Source: Bacteroidales bacterium | GTDB taxonomy: Bacteria > Bacteroidota > Bacteroidia > Bacteroidales > Salinivirgaceae | Direction: 5' to 3' | Length of the DNA: 64,000 nt | Assembly (NCBI GenBank): GCA_012519055.1 | Contig: JAAYQU010000001.1 | Location: 97,920-161,919, forward strand | Shown here: positions 48,537-58,300 of the stretch, in pieces | How the letters are laid out: each line of letters starts with the position of its first letter | How positions within the stretch are numbered: position 1 is the stretch's first letter | Position numbers and translations under genes: made by a program | Notes under the pieces: generated by a model | Told to the model about the DNA's origin: nothing | Databases searched by the model: none | Seen by the model: only the letters and a program-made list of their open reading frames with translations

Positions 48537-49631
48537 ATGAGTTTACAGTGTGGAATAATAGGAATTGCCAACGTGGGTAAAAGCACTATTTTTAATTGTA
48601 TGGCTTCAAATAAAGCAGAGACAAGCAATTTCGCATATAGCAACAAAACCAATTTAAGCATTATAAACGTACCCGATTCGCGGCTATACGAATTAGAGAA
48701 ACACCAACCCACGGAAAGAATTTTACATACCACAGTAGAAATTGTCGATATACCCGGGTTAACCAAAAGTGCCGGACGAACCGACAAAAGCGCAAATCAA
48801 TTTCTTTCCGAAATCCGCAATTGCGATGCTTTAATTCACGTTTTACGATGCTTTGATGATGAGAATCTTCCACACGTTGATGGCTCTGTAAATCCAGTAA
48901 GGGATATAGAAACCGTGAACCTTGAACTGCAAATAAAAGATTTGGAATCGGTTGAGAAAAAAATAACGAGACTCGAAAAAGTTGCAAAATCGGGCGACAA
49001 GGATGCAAAAAAAGGCATCGAGATTCTTAACGTTTATAAAGAACACCTTGAAAACTTCCAAAACGCATCGACGGCTCCCGTTGCTCCCGAACACACACAC
49101 TTTATTGACGATATCTTTTTACTTACTGTAAAACCAATTATTTACGTTTGCAATGTCGATGACAACTCAGCTGTTAAAGGGAATAAATATGTTGAGCAAG
49201 TCAAAGAGTTTTTGAAAAACGATAAAACTGAGGTACTTGTGATTGCTGGTGCTATGGAATCGGAAATCTCGGAGCTTGAAACAGAAGATGACCGAATGGC
49301 ATTTTTACAAGATATGGGTTTAACTGAACCTGGCGTAAATAAGCTTATTCGTGCAGCGTACTCATTGTTGGATTTGGAGACTTTTTTCACAGTAGGACCA
49401 AAAGAGATACGCGCCTGGACAATAAAAAAAGGTGCAACCGCACCACAAGCTGCAGGCGTTATACATAGCGACTTAGAGCGTGGTTTTATACGTGCCGAAG
49501 TTATGAAATATACTGATTTTGTAACACTTGGTTCAGAACAAGCCTGCAAGGAGAAAGGAAAACTTTCAATTGAAGGGAAAAACTACGTTGTGCAAGATGG
49601 CGATATTTTGCATATTAGGTTTAACGTGTGA
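48537..49631 (+). CDS. ychF: Redox-regulated ATPase/GTPase YchF
   Basis: The 364-aa protein is an OBG-family P-loop NTPase that prefers ATP. It has G1 GIANVGKST (9-17), G3 DIPGLTK with K following, a coiled coil inserted at about 130-175 and a C-terminal TGS domain (about 280-364; IKKGATAPQAAGVIHSDLERGF). It binds ribosomes and affects translation in enterobacteria. Promoter box upstream; terminated by the inverted repeat at about 49642-49720, shared with convergent galE. Confidence 0.95.
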   Translation: MSLQCGIIGIANVGKSTIFNCMASNKAETSNFAYSNKTNLSIINVPDSRLYELEKHQPTERILHTTVEIVDIPGLTKSAGRTDKSANQFLSEIRNCDALIHVLRCFDDENLPHVDGSVNPVRDIETVNLELQIKDLESVEKKITRLEKVAKSGDKDAKKGIEILNVYKEHLENFQNASTAPVAPEHTHFIDDIFLLTVKPIIYVCNVDDNSAVKGNKYVEQVKEFLKNDKTEVLVIAGAMESEISELETEDDRMAFLQDMGLTEPGVNKLIRAAYSLLDLETFFTVGPKEIRAWTIKKGATAPQAAGVIHSDLERGFIRAEVMKYTDFVTLGSEQACKEKGKLSIEGKNYVVQDGDILHIRFNV

Positions 49632-49641
49632 TATTTATAGT

Positions 49642-49720
49642 ATAACACAGACTACACAGATTTAACAGATTTACACGGATAAAATCTGTGAAAAATCCGT
49701 TTAATCTGTGTTATCTGTGT
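49642..49720. repeat. Long imperfect inverted repeat (CACAGATT type)
   Basis: Arms of about 30 bp (starting AACACAGACTACACAGATTT, returning as AATCTGTGTTATCTGTGTT) around a short centre with AAAATCTGTG. The pattern of reiterated CACAGATT/ACGGAT blocks is known as a dispersed repeat in many bacterial genomes. Placed between convergent ychF and galE, it can form a large hairpin and probably ends both transcripts. Confidence 0.7.
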
Positions 49721-49739
49721 TCGATTCATTCGTAATTGC

Positions 49740-50756
49740 TCATTGAATATTCTTTTCCCATTTCCAAGCATTTCTTAGGGTTTCTGCCAATGGGGTGTTT
49801 GCTTTCCACCCTAACGTTTTGTTTGCCAACGTTGAGTCTGCCCAAATTTTCTCAATATCGCCTGCACGACGCTCTGCGAACGAATAGTTTAGATTTACAC
49901 CTGTCGCATTTACAAAAGTTTCAACAAGTTCCAAAACAGTCGTTCCCCGACCTGTTCCAATGTTAAGAGCCTCATAAACAGGCTTATCTGGCTTACTGTC
50001 AAGATATTTCAATGCGCACAAGTGAGCATCGGCTAAATCGTTAATATCAATAAAGTCACGAATGCAAGTACCATCGGGGGTGTTGTAATCGTTACCGAAA
50101 ATTCGAAGTTCCTTTCTAATACCCGCCGCAGTTTGCGTAATATATGGCACTAGATTGTTTGGCACACCTCGTGGCAGCTCACCAAGCAATCCAGAAGGGT
50201 GTGCACCAATTGGATTAAAGTACCGCAACGACATAACTTTCAGTTTGGCGTCACTTTTAACTACATCACTAAGAATGTCTTCACATATCTTTTTTGTGTT
50301 TCCGTAGGGAGATTCAGCTTTAACTAACGGGCTTTGCTCAGTAACGGGCAAAACATCTGGTTGCCCATAAACAGTAGCAGATGAAGAAAACACGAAGTTT
50401 TTTAAACCATACTTCAATCCTATTTCAAGAACACTTAAAATGCCGCCAATATTATTAGCGTAATATTTAAGGGGTTGCTTAACCGACTCTCCAACAGCTT
50501 TGCTGGCTGCAAAATGTATTACCGAATCGATATCGCGATTTTTAGACCAAAATTGATCAAGCTGCTCTTTATTGCAAATATCAATAACTGCTTTTTGTGG
50601 CATTTTCCCAGTGATAGCCTTGATTCTGTCGTAAACTTTTACGTCACTGTTGGAAAAATTATCAAGGATAACAATATCATGACCTTCGTTTATCATTAAA
50701 ACCGAGGTGTGCGACCCGATAAATCCTGCTCCTCCGGTAATCAATATTTTCTTCAT
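49740..50756 (-). CDS. galE: UDP-glucose 4-epimerase
   Basis: Interconverts UDP-glucose and UDP-galactose. The 338-aa protein has the NAD motif GGAGFIG (8-14), SSSATVYG (125-131 region), catalytic Y151/K155 (PYGNTK) and the galactose-binding NLVPYI block. It follows the DUF2851 gene by 65 bp on the same strand and may be co-transcribed with it. No other Leloir gene is nearby, so the main role may be glycan precursor supply. Confidence 0.95.
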   Translation of the reverse strand: MKKILITGGAGFIGSHTSVLMINEGHDIVILDNFSNSDVKVYDRIKAITGKMPQKAVIDICNKEQLDQFWSKNRDIDSVIHFAASKAVGESVKQPLKYYANNIGGILSVLEIGLKYGLKNFVFSSSATVYGQPDVLPVTEQSPLVKAESPYGNTKKICEDILSDVVKSDAKLKVMSLRYFNPIGAHPSGLLGELPRGVPNNLVPYITQTAAGIRKELRIFGNDYNTPDGTCIRDFIDINDLADAHLCALKYLDSKPDKPVYEALNIGTGRGTTVLELVETFVNATGVNLNYSFAERRAGDIEKIWADSTLANKTLGWKANTPLAETLRNAWKWEKNIQ

Positions 50757-50821
50757 TTATTAAGTCGTTTTTTAGTTCTGCCTGCAAATATAAGGTTTTT
50801 AACTCTGTTGACAGTGTAATT

Positions 50822-52096
50822 CTATATTTCAGCAACCAATCTGCAACCAATTCTGCATTCGAGACACCGTTTTTTATCACAGTAACTATTTTTTAACTCT
50901 AAGTACGCTTGTGACTGCCGAGCGTTTGTTATTTCGGCACCCAATTCGCGCCACTTCTCAATAATTGAATTATTCTCTGGCGATATCTGTTCTAACCACT
51001 CTATTGATTTTATTTTCAAATATTCAGCACCATTAAACATGCCGTAAGCAAACAAAAATGGAGAGACCGTATTTATAATTATACCTTCGATTGATTGGTC
51101 GCCTATTTCAGAAATCTTACGCTTTGCAGGTTTACCAAAATTGTAATGATTTTGCCAATACTCCGAAACGGGTTGTTTGAAATACTTAAAGAGCTCTTGA
51201 ACATCTTCTGTATCAATTAAAAGACCAATAAAATCTGTAGATTTGTTAAAAAGTGCTGCAAGTTGAGCTATACGAACTGTAGGAAAATTTGTTGGTCTAA
51301 TTCTAAAAAACTTCCATTCGGAATAGTTCAACGATTTTAAGTTGTATTTATGCTTTAAAAACTCATATTCCTTTATTAACAATGCCATGTAATCATCAGT
51401 CTCGTTTTCGTTATTATCTAAAAAACCAGCTTGACCGAACAAAAGAGCTTCTAGCGATACTTGATTGTCAGATATTTTTTTGACAATTGATAAAGGTAGC
51501 GATTGCGCCAGTCTTTCAAATGGCATTGCATTAACCTTAAATCCTAAGTTTTTGCATAGTAGTCTGTAAAACAACTCGTTAAAATCGTTTTTTGTATCTT
51601 CTAATATTGATAGAATATCGTTGTATTTGCGCTCCATTCTTTCAACTGATAGTGCCTCTATCCAGATATTTAAAAATAGAGTTTCTACCGTGCTAAAGCT
51701 CGATTCACACGGAATCCAACGCCGGCTTTCGTACAATTCGCGGTAGTTACTCGAAATTTTGGGATGAAACTTCATTTCAAACGTTGGTACCTTATATCCA
51801 CTTTGAGTTATTATATCAGCGTTATTCTCATACACCACGTGCAAAATAACGTTGTTGTATGCGGGGTCTTCGGAGTGTTTGTGACTATTCCAATCGGACG
51901 ATTTACAATGCACCTCAACACATCCAGCCCACACCGTTTCGCCTATTTTTATTCGAGCATCAATAAAATCGGGACCTGAATCGCTGTTTTGCATTCCTGG
52001 AGATGCAACTTGAATATCCTGACCATCAGCGGTTTTCATCGCCTGTCTGTCGTATAATCCGTATTGCCAAATATGTTGCAAAATCTTCTCGTCCAT
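50822..52096 (-). CDS. DUF2851 family protein
   Basis: A 424-aa protein matching the Bacteroidota DUF2851 pattern: start ILQHIWQYGLYD, SGPDFIDARIKIG with a conserved Asp/Glu pattern like some nucleases, and VHCKSSDWNSHKH. Cysteines near the C-terminus (CDKKRCLECRIGC) could bind a metal or cluster. Function unknown; the N-terminal DARI/VEVH arrangement suggests but does not prove a nuclease-like core. It is upstream of galE. Confidence 0.8.
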   Translation of the reverse strand: MDEKILQHIWQYGLYDRQAMKTADGQDIQVASPGMQNSDSGPDFIDARIKIGETVWAGCVEVHCKSSDWNSHKHSEDPAYNNVILHVVYENNADIITQSGYKVPTFEMKFHPKISSNYRELYESRRWIPCESSFSTVETLFLNIWIEALSVERMERKYNDILSILEDTKNDFNELFYRLLCKNLGFKVNAMPFERLAQSLPLSIVKKISDNQVSLEALLFGQAGFLDNNENETDDYMALLIKEYEFLKHKYNLKSLNYSEWKFFRIRPTNFPTVRIAQLAALFNKSTDFIGLLIDTEDVQELFKYFKQPVSEYWQNHYNFGKPAKRKISEIGDQSIEGIIINTVSPFLFAYGMFNGAEYLKIKSIEWLEQISPENNSIIEKWRELGAEITNARQSQAYLELKNSYCDKKRCLECRIGCRLVAEI

Positions 52097-52451
52097 AGAT
52101 TATGCATTTTCGTTGCAAGGTAAAAATAATTATTTATATGTGAGGTAAAAGGTACAAGGAGAAAGTCAAAAGTTTGAAAAACAGAAGATGCTGCAAACTA
52201 CTAATATCAATACATTAAGGAAAGAGATAGTAAACTCTACCTACACAATATGCTTATATCCAGCAATTTAAATGTTGATTAAAAATTGTTGATTGTTAAA
52301 TACCTTCAACTTATACCAAGAAATAAAAAATAAATTTGTAATTTTACGAACAGTAGTAACAAAAGAATAAAATCAATTTGGATAGTTGACATATAAACAC
52401 TACTATTGTATTTCTAAATAGAATAATAAAAACACAATAACCTAAAGAGGT
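52097..52451. other. 355-bp gene-free gap
   Basis: AT-rich spacer between divergent DUF2851 and an unknown secreted-protein gene. Besides a TAnnTTTG box at 52331-52338 and a G/A-rich degenerate stretch (around 52141-52175) I see nothing. Confidence 0.5.
52331..52338 (+). promoter_or_regulatory. Possible -7 box for the secreted-protein gene
   Basis: TAAATTTG fits TAnnTTTG, 113 bp before the ATG at 52452. Confidence 0.3.
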
Positions 52452-52892
52452 ATGAAACGTGTACTCTTAATAATTGGAATTTCACTATCGGCAATATTGA
52501 TGAATAATGTTGCGGTTGGACAATGCAATAATTTTACTAAAAAAACATGTATTCCTCAACTAAGCCCATATATATTCAATGGACAAGTGAATGCAACTTT
52601 ACTCAATGAAGGCGATGTGGCCGAAGTTGTCCTCACTTTTTACGCAAATCAAGATTACCGCTTATTGATTTGTTCTGAAAGTCTATTAGGCAATATAGAA
52701 TTCCGATTATATGATACACAAAACACGCTTTTATTTGACAACAAAAAATATGATTATGCAAAAATGTGGGATTTCAACTCCACTGCCACACAGCAGATAC
52801 GCGTTGAGATTGAAGTCCCTGAAGGTTTAGATCTTGACAATATAGCAAAAAATGGATGTGTTTCCATTTTGGTGGGGTTTAAGGATAAATAA
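52452..52892 (+). CDS. Secreted protein of unknown function, 146 aa
   Basis: The protein starts with a signal peptide (about 1-23, ending VAVGQC). A Cys-rich start (CNNFTKKTC) is followed by an all-beta-like region with regular hydrophobic strands (about 50-140) and single Cys near residues 74 and 136. This looks like a small disulfide-stabilised beta domain. No type IX sorting domain and no lipobox are convincing; Cys24 directly after the signal could still be a lipobox Cys (VGQC is not typical). I recognise no family. It is monocistronic with a hairpin terminator. Confidence 0.75.
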   Translation: MKRVLLIIGISLSAILMNNVAVGQCNNFTKKTCIPQLSPYIFNGQVNATLLNEGDVAEVVLTFYANQDYRLLICSESLLGNIEFRLYDTQNTLLFDNKKYDYAKMWDFNSTATQQIRVEIEVPEGLDLDNIAKNGCVSILVGFKDK

Positions 52893-52913
52893 TTATACTA
52901 TTTTATATTTTAC

Positions 52914-52944
52914 AGCCCGTTAGCGTTGCTTGCGGGCTTTTTTT
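52914..52944 (+). terminator. Rho-independent terminator
   Basis: AGCCCG / CGGGCT stem (6 bp, 13-nt loop) followed by a seven-T run, about 20 bp after the stop of the secreted-protein gene. Confidence 0.8.
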
Positions 52945-53022
52945 ATTAAACAAAGGTATTACTGAACAACGAATATTATTCACACTAGTGACACAACAAA
53001 TAGAAATAACAATGATTTAAGC

Positions 53023-53092
53023 AAAAAATAAGCCGATAGGTTTCTATCGGCTGGAGCAGGGGACTTGCCCTATTCGGGACGAAGCACCCCCC
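53023..53092 (-). ncRNA. Candidate structured RNA with its own terminator
   Basis: Reading the minus strand: an outer GGGG/CCCC stem closing CTT/AAG and CCC/GGG stems around a GAATA loop (53059-53092), then TGCTCC, then a perfect 9-bp hairpin (AGCCGATAG / CTATCGGCT, 53031-53052) and TATTTTTT. This is the form of a small RNA ending in an intrinsic terminator. The CAAGTCCCCTGCTCCA stretch resembles a tRNA T-arm and acceptor 3' strand, so it may be a tRNA remnant; no matching 5' half is present. Confidence 0.4.
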
Positions 53093-53304
53093 ACGTTACA
53101 AACATACCAAAACAACTTATACAAACCAAACACTTTAAATAATAAACAAGAGATTAAAATTTTCTTTGGTGATTATTTGTACAAAGCAATCAACTTTAAA
53201 ATAAAACCACATAATTTCAACCCTAACTTAATAAGCCTTTATGCTATATTACGTATACCCTACATTCCAAAAGTTAATTGAAGTAGCGAACACATTAAAT
53301 TTCG

Positions 53305-53312
53305 TATATTTG
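53305..53312 (+). promoter_or_regulatory. -7 box of tyrS promoter
   Basis: TATATTTG fits TAnnTTTG, 65 bp before the tyrS ATG; a TTG lies 24 bp upstream, longer than the usual spacing. Confidence 0.4.
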
Positions 53313-53377
53313 TAACCCAAAAATCAATTGTTCGTTTTTATTCAAAACCTACAATGATATTATAAAACAGACAATTT

Positions 53378-54673
53378 ATGATAAAAAATTTTGTTGAAGA
53401 ACTCCGATGGCGTGGAATGATACACGATATAATGCCCAGAACCGAAGAGGTTTTAATGAAAGAGAGTGTTGCCGGATACGTAGGCATTGACCCTACTGCC
53501 GACTCTCTACATATAGGACACCTTGTTTCTATAATGATGCTCCGCCATTTTCAAGAAGCCGGACATAAACCCATTTTACTTATCGGTGGTGCCACAGGTA
53601 TGATTGGCGATCCAAGCGGTAAAAGCGAGGAACGCAACCTCCTAGATGTAACCACATTACGCAAAAATCAGGAAGCAATTCAAAAACAGGCAATGCACTT
53701 TTTGAGATTCGACGATTCCGCCAACAGTGCCGTTGTTGCAAACAATTATGACTGGATGTCTAAAATGTCATTCCTTGATTTTATACGTGATATAGGCAAA
53801 CATATAACCGTAAATTATATGATGTCTAAAGACAGCGTTAAAAAACGCATATCGGGCGAGGATCGTGAAGGAATGTCATTTACAGAGTTTTCGTACCAAC
53901 TTGTACAAGGAACCGATTTCCTAGAACTATACAATACTTACAATTGCAAACTACAAATGGGCGGAAGCGACCAATGGGGCAATATCACAACTGGAACAGA
54001 GCTTATAAGAAGAAAAACCGGTGGCGAAGCTTTCGCAATTACTTGTCCTTTGATTACCAAATCTGATGGTGGAAAATTTGGAAAAACTGAACAGGGAAAT
54101 ATTTGGTTAGACAAAAATTATACATCACCATATCAGTTTTATCAGTTCTGGATTAACGTATCGGACGAAGATGCTGAAAAATATATCAAAATATTTACTC
54201 TGCTGACGAAAGAAGAGATCGAAGAAATAATCGAGAAGCATAGAACAGAGCCTCATTTAAGATATTTACAAAATCGTCTGGCTGAGGAGATTACAATTTT
54301 TGTTCACGGAGAGGAAGATTTGGAAGTTGCACGTAAAGCAAGTCAGATTTTGTTTGGCAATGCAACACAAGAGACACTTACCCAAATTGACGAAAAGACA
54401 TTTCTATCAGTGTTCGACGGCGTACCACAATTTTTCGTCAAAAAATCAGAATTAAGAAGTGGTGTATCTGTTATCTCCCTTCTTGCCGAAAAAACTAAGG
54501 TTTTTGCTTCAAAGGGCGAGTTGCGAAGAATGGTTCAAGGCGGAGGATTAAGTATCAATAAAGAAAAAATTGATGATACCGAACAGAGTATCAACACCGA
54601 CAAACTATTAAATGATAAATATTTATTGATACAAAAGGGTAAGAAAAACTACACGTTGATTGTTTGTCAATAG
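53378..54673 (+). CDS. tyrS: Tyrosyl-tRNA synthetase
   Basis: A 431-aa class I synthetase of the bacterial TyrS type: HIGH at 45-48 ([10 protein letters not shown]), GGSDQWGN for the substrate site and KFGKT ([12 protein letters not shown]) as the KMSKS equivalent, then a C-terminal S4-like RNA-binding domain (about 355-431; [15 protein letters not shown]). No T-box leader is seen upstream, as expected outside Firmicutes. The NUDIX gene follows 2 bp after its stop. Confidence 0.97.
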   Translation: MIKNFVEELRWRGMIHDIMPRTEEVLMKESVAGYVGIDPTADSLHIGHLVSIMMLRHFQEAGHKPILLIGGATGMIGDPSGKSEERNLLDVTTLRKNQEAIQKQAMHFLRFDDSANSAVVANNYDWMSKMSFLDFIRDIGKHITVNYMMSKDSVKKRISGEDREGMSFTEFSYQLVQGTDFLELYNTYNCKLQMGGSDQWGNITTGTELIRRKTGGEAFAITCPLITKSDGGKFGKTEQGNIWLDKNYTSPYQFYQFWINVSDEDAEKYIKIFTLLTKEEIEEIIEKHRTEPHLRYLQNRLAEEITIFVHGEEDLEVARKASQILFGNATQETLTQIDEKTFLSVFDGVPQFFVKKSELRSGVSVISLLAEKTKVFASKGELRRMVQGGGLSINKEKIDDTEQSINTDKLLNDKYLLIQKGKKNYTLIVCQ

Positions 54674-54675
54674 TA

Positions 54676-55305
54676 ATGAATGTTTCGGAATTTGTTGAAA
54701 AAATCAATCAGGGATTAAAAGCTGGACTTCCAGGCGAAAAAACGCATCGGATAATGCTTCCTAACCAAAGGAGTCTAACACCTACTAAAGATGACGACGC
54801 TAAGAAAAGTGCAGTGCTAATATTAGTTGATTTCAACAGCCAAGATCCAAACCTGACATTTATTGAACGCGCTAGATATGATGGCGTTCATAGTGGTCAA
54901 ATAGCCTTCCCGGGTGGTAAGTTTGAAAAATCGAAAGATAGAACTTTAATTGATACAGCTATACGGGAAACATTTGAAGAAGTTGGGTATAAAGCCGTAG
55001 AGGGTCAAATTGTGTGTGAACTATCGAAACTTTATATAGAAGTAAGTAATACTGTTATTTATCCGTATGTCGCAATTGTTCCGCAATTGCCTGTGCTAAA
55101 GCCAAATAGCATTGAGGTTGAAGATGTTTTCTCGGTTCCCCTAAAAAAATTTACCAGCAAAAATATTAACAAAGGCTTATTTAAGGGACATGATTATATG
55201 GTTGAAGCCCCTTATTGGAACGTTAAAGGCAAAAGAATATGGGGAGCTACTGCAATGATGGTTGCCGAACTTGTTGGCTTGTTGAACGAAAACAATACAA
55301 TATAA
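54676..55305 (+). CDS. NUDIX hydrolase, CoA pyrophosphatase type
   Basis: A 209-aa protein. The Nudix box reads FPGGKFE with TAIRETFEEVG downstream (consensus R-E-x-x-E-E), and the UPF0035 block (IERARYDGVHSGQIAFPGG) is present; this places it with the CoA/NUDT7-like pyrophosphatases that cleave CoA or acyl-CoA. I chose the ATG at 54676 (2 bp after tyrS), not an in-frame TTG at 54664 inside tyrS. Convergent with sprA. Confidence 0.88.
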   Translation: MNVSEFVEKINQGLKAGLPGEKTHRIMLPNQRSLTPTKDDDAKKSAVLILVDFNSQDPNLTFIERARYDGVHSGQIAFPGGKFEKSKDRTLIDTAIRETFEEVGYKAVEGQIVCELSKLYIEVSNTVIYPYVAIVPQLPVLKPNSIEVEDVFSVPLKKFTSKNINKGLFKGHDYMVEAPYWNVKGKRIWGATAMMVAELVGLLNENNTI

Positions 55306-55337
55306 TAAAGTCTAAATTAGTTGATACTGTTTAAAAA

Positions 55338-58300
55338 CTATTCTGACAGTCGATAATTTACTGTAAACCCAAATTTTGCTCGTACCGTTCTAAAATAAGT
55401 CGATACCACCGGATTATCAATTGTGTGTTCGTAAAATGCGCGCACATTGAGGTTTTTGCTTAATTGGTAATCGGCACCGATTTTAAATGCATAATTGGTT
55501 TTTCCTGCTATCCGTTCAGAAACATTTGTTGATGAAAGATCAGTTTCATTTAACGCTAACTGGTGATTATATGTAACATTATCTCGTATTGAGAAGTCTC
55601 CAGTAATATTAACATTACTTACAAATTTTCGTTGTCCGCCACTCTTTGTTTTAAAAACTAATGGAACATCTTTAATTGTATACCCCGACCTAATGGTAAA
55701 ATCCCAACTTCTAATTTCGGTTAATGTACTGTTTGTAAGATTAAGAGCAACATTCCTGTCTTTTTTGAAATTAACGCCTGAATTCATTCCATTTTTCCAC
55801 GTTAAGTTTACACCTGTTAATGGATTAAATGATTCCTGGAAAGATACCGAGTTTGCAACAAACTCAGGAATAAAATATGTTCCCTCGATATTCATAATAT
55901 CTGAAAAACCATCAGGACCTGCGATATAGTCGGGATTTGACTGATAGCTGCCTATCGAATAATTAGAGACATACGCATGTGTCAATGTTACGTTCCTAAA
56001 ATATTTATTTATTGCTTTAATTTTACTAAGTCCTTTATAATCAATTCTCCAGTTCGGAGCAGCAGCTAAAATAGCTGGAACAATTTTACCCGGTCCTTTT
56101 TCAAAATTTTTAGGGTCGGTTCCTTCAAAAGCAGCCTTAAAAGCACTTCTTAATACATCAGGACTATTCTCGGTGTATCCTATTGGATAGCCTTCAAAAT
56201 CTGTCCCGGGATCATATCCTTGATGATTTACTGCTCGATAGCGCGCTAGTTCCCACGCCACAATCTTTCTATACTCCATAAAATTTTCTATCGCTTCCGA
56301 TCTGTATGTTTTGTTGCTCACTTTTTGAAATGAAGTACGTATAGCATTAAAAGAGTGCGTGAAATTGCCTTGGCTTTGACGATTGTAGTAAACATATTGT
56401 CCGTCGACTTGTTGAAAAACACCATCTATCGCATAATACTGTTTTGTATCATTTGATGTAGAGTTGTGCATCCAATCAAGTGTTATTTGCAAATCGGATA
56501 GTGGTTCAATAGTTGCTTTTAGAGTAAAGCGTTTAGCATAAGTTAGTGTGTATGGATTTACAATTGATTCGTCAATATTACTTGACATCCAATGATTGTC
56601 AAGAACGCGGTTAATAAATTCTTCGTCGGTTAATCCAAACAAGTAAGCCCAACCTGGTGCTGCGAAACCCTTATTTGATCCTAAAAAGTAGTTTGCCTCT
56701 TCTTTGTATCCATTTAAAATTGAACCTCTATCTTCATTGTACGAAAAATTTACGTTTTGCAAACCAGTTGAAATTCGTGTCAAGTATTCCATGGCAATGG
56801 AGAATGGACTTTGACCACGTTCACGTTTACCTCGGACAACTAAAACTCCGTTATCCACGTCTGTCTTGGGAATAATTGTTATTTTGTTAGCGTTGTCAAC
56901 TATAACTTCAGTTTCTATTGTTTTGCCTTCGGCATCTTTCAGTTCAGCGGTTACATCAATCGTTTCTAATTTATGCAATATCTGACGCTTTTCTTCGGCC
57001 TGACATTTAATTCGTTCTTTTGTAAACTCAACATCAATTAAATCTTTCTCTTTAAATCGTGTATCTAACGGTTTTTTGAACTTTTTATGTACGTTATCAA
57101 CATATTGAATAGAGGTAAATAGTCTGTTGAAATTCAGACCAATAGTTAACATACGATTGTTACTATTTTGAATTTGATTTCCAAACTCTGGTGGATTATT
57201 TCCTTCACGGTGTCCTATTCGCCAATCATATCTACCATTATAACTTGCTGTTGCTGAGGTCCAGCCCAATAGTGGAATTTTGTTAATCGGTATATTATAT
57301 GTTATTTTTGTTGTATGATTATAATCCGAAGTAGTTCCTAGTTTCATAATGCTTGGCATAATCACTTCGTCCCTAAGCTTCTCATAATCAGACATCTCTT
57401 TGTCTAATCGTCCTTCAGGCTCATCAATTTGTGCAATAACGTTGCTTGTAAAATCAATTTTAATTCCGCGCGATAGGTTGTAACTTAAATTATAACCTCG
57501 TGTCCATCTAAAATCCTTGTTATATGAAGGATTAAAGATTTGATTTGGGTTATTAAGATTTCGTCGAAGCATCTCGTTATATTTTCTCTCAACTTGTGTA
57601 GTAAACGACACTTGAGTTGGAGCATATGAAAAGTTAAATTCTTTAATTAATGCAAAGGCTTTATTTTGTAGGAATCCAATCGACTTGAACGGTTCAACAA
57701 CCCTGGGTCTGTTATTAAAAACATATCCTATCGTTCCAACATGTCGGCGTTGACTATTGAACTCTGTGTTAGGATCTTGCATAAACAAGTCGGTAAACGA
57801 ATAACCAAATGTCCAGTGAGCTATCTCCCAAAAACGATTTTTCTGCGATGGTTTACCAATCTTCACATTAGTAAAATTAAGACTTTTACGTCTTGTATAA
57901 TCTCGCGCTATTTGCTTAAGATCATCTTTTTCTTGGCGTGATAAGTTTGGATTTGCAAGTGTCGTTGCTAAAGGCATATCCTGATCTAACGGATTATACT
58001 CTGGCATGACAAATATCTCTCCATAGCCAAAATACATAGGAATCCTGACATTTGCCTTTTGTGGGAAGAATTTTCCAAGTTCGACGTTCGTCGAAATATC
58101 GTATTGGTTTATGTTTTCCATTTGGCGTTCCTGCATACGTTGTTCTAAAGAGCCAAAACCCGATTTAGAAGTACTTCCTGCAATAGTAACATTGGCAAAA
58201 TCGGCAAGTTGTGTTGCAATGCGACCGATTGCAGCCCAACCTCCATCGTTGGCAAAATCGGTAAGAGCCAACTCATTTATCCAAACTTCAACCGATTTTG

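Noticed and set aside
53031..53100. Complete tRNA gene
   Set aside because: Only the 3' T-arm and acceptor resemblance is present; no D-arm, anticodon stem or pairing 5' acceptor strand could be found on either side.
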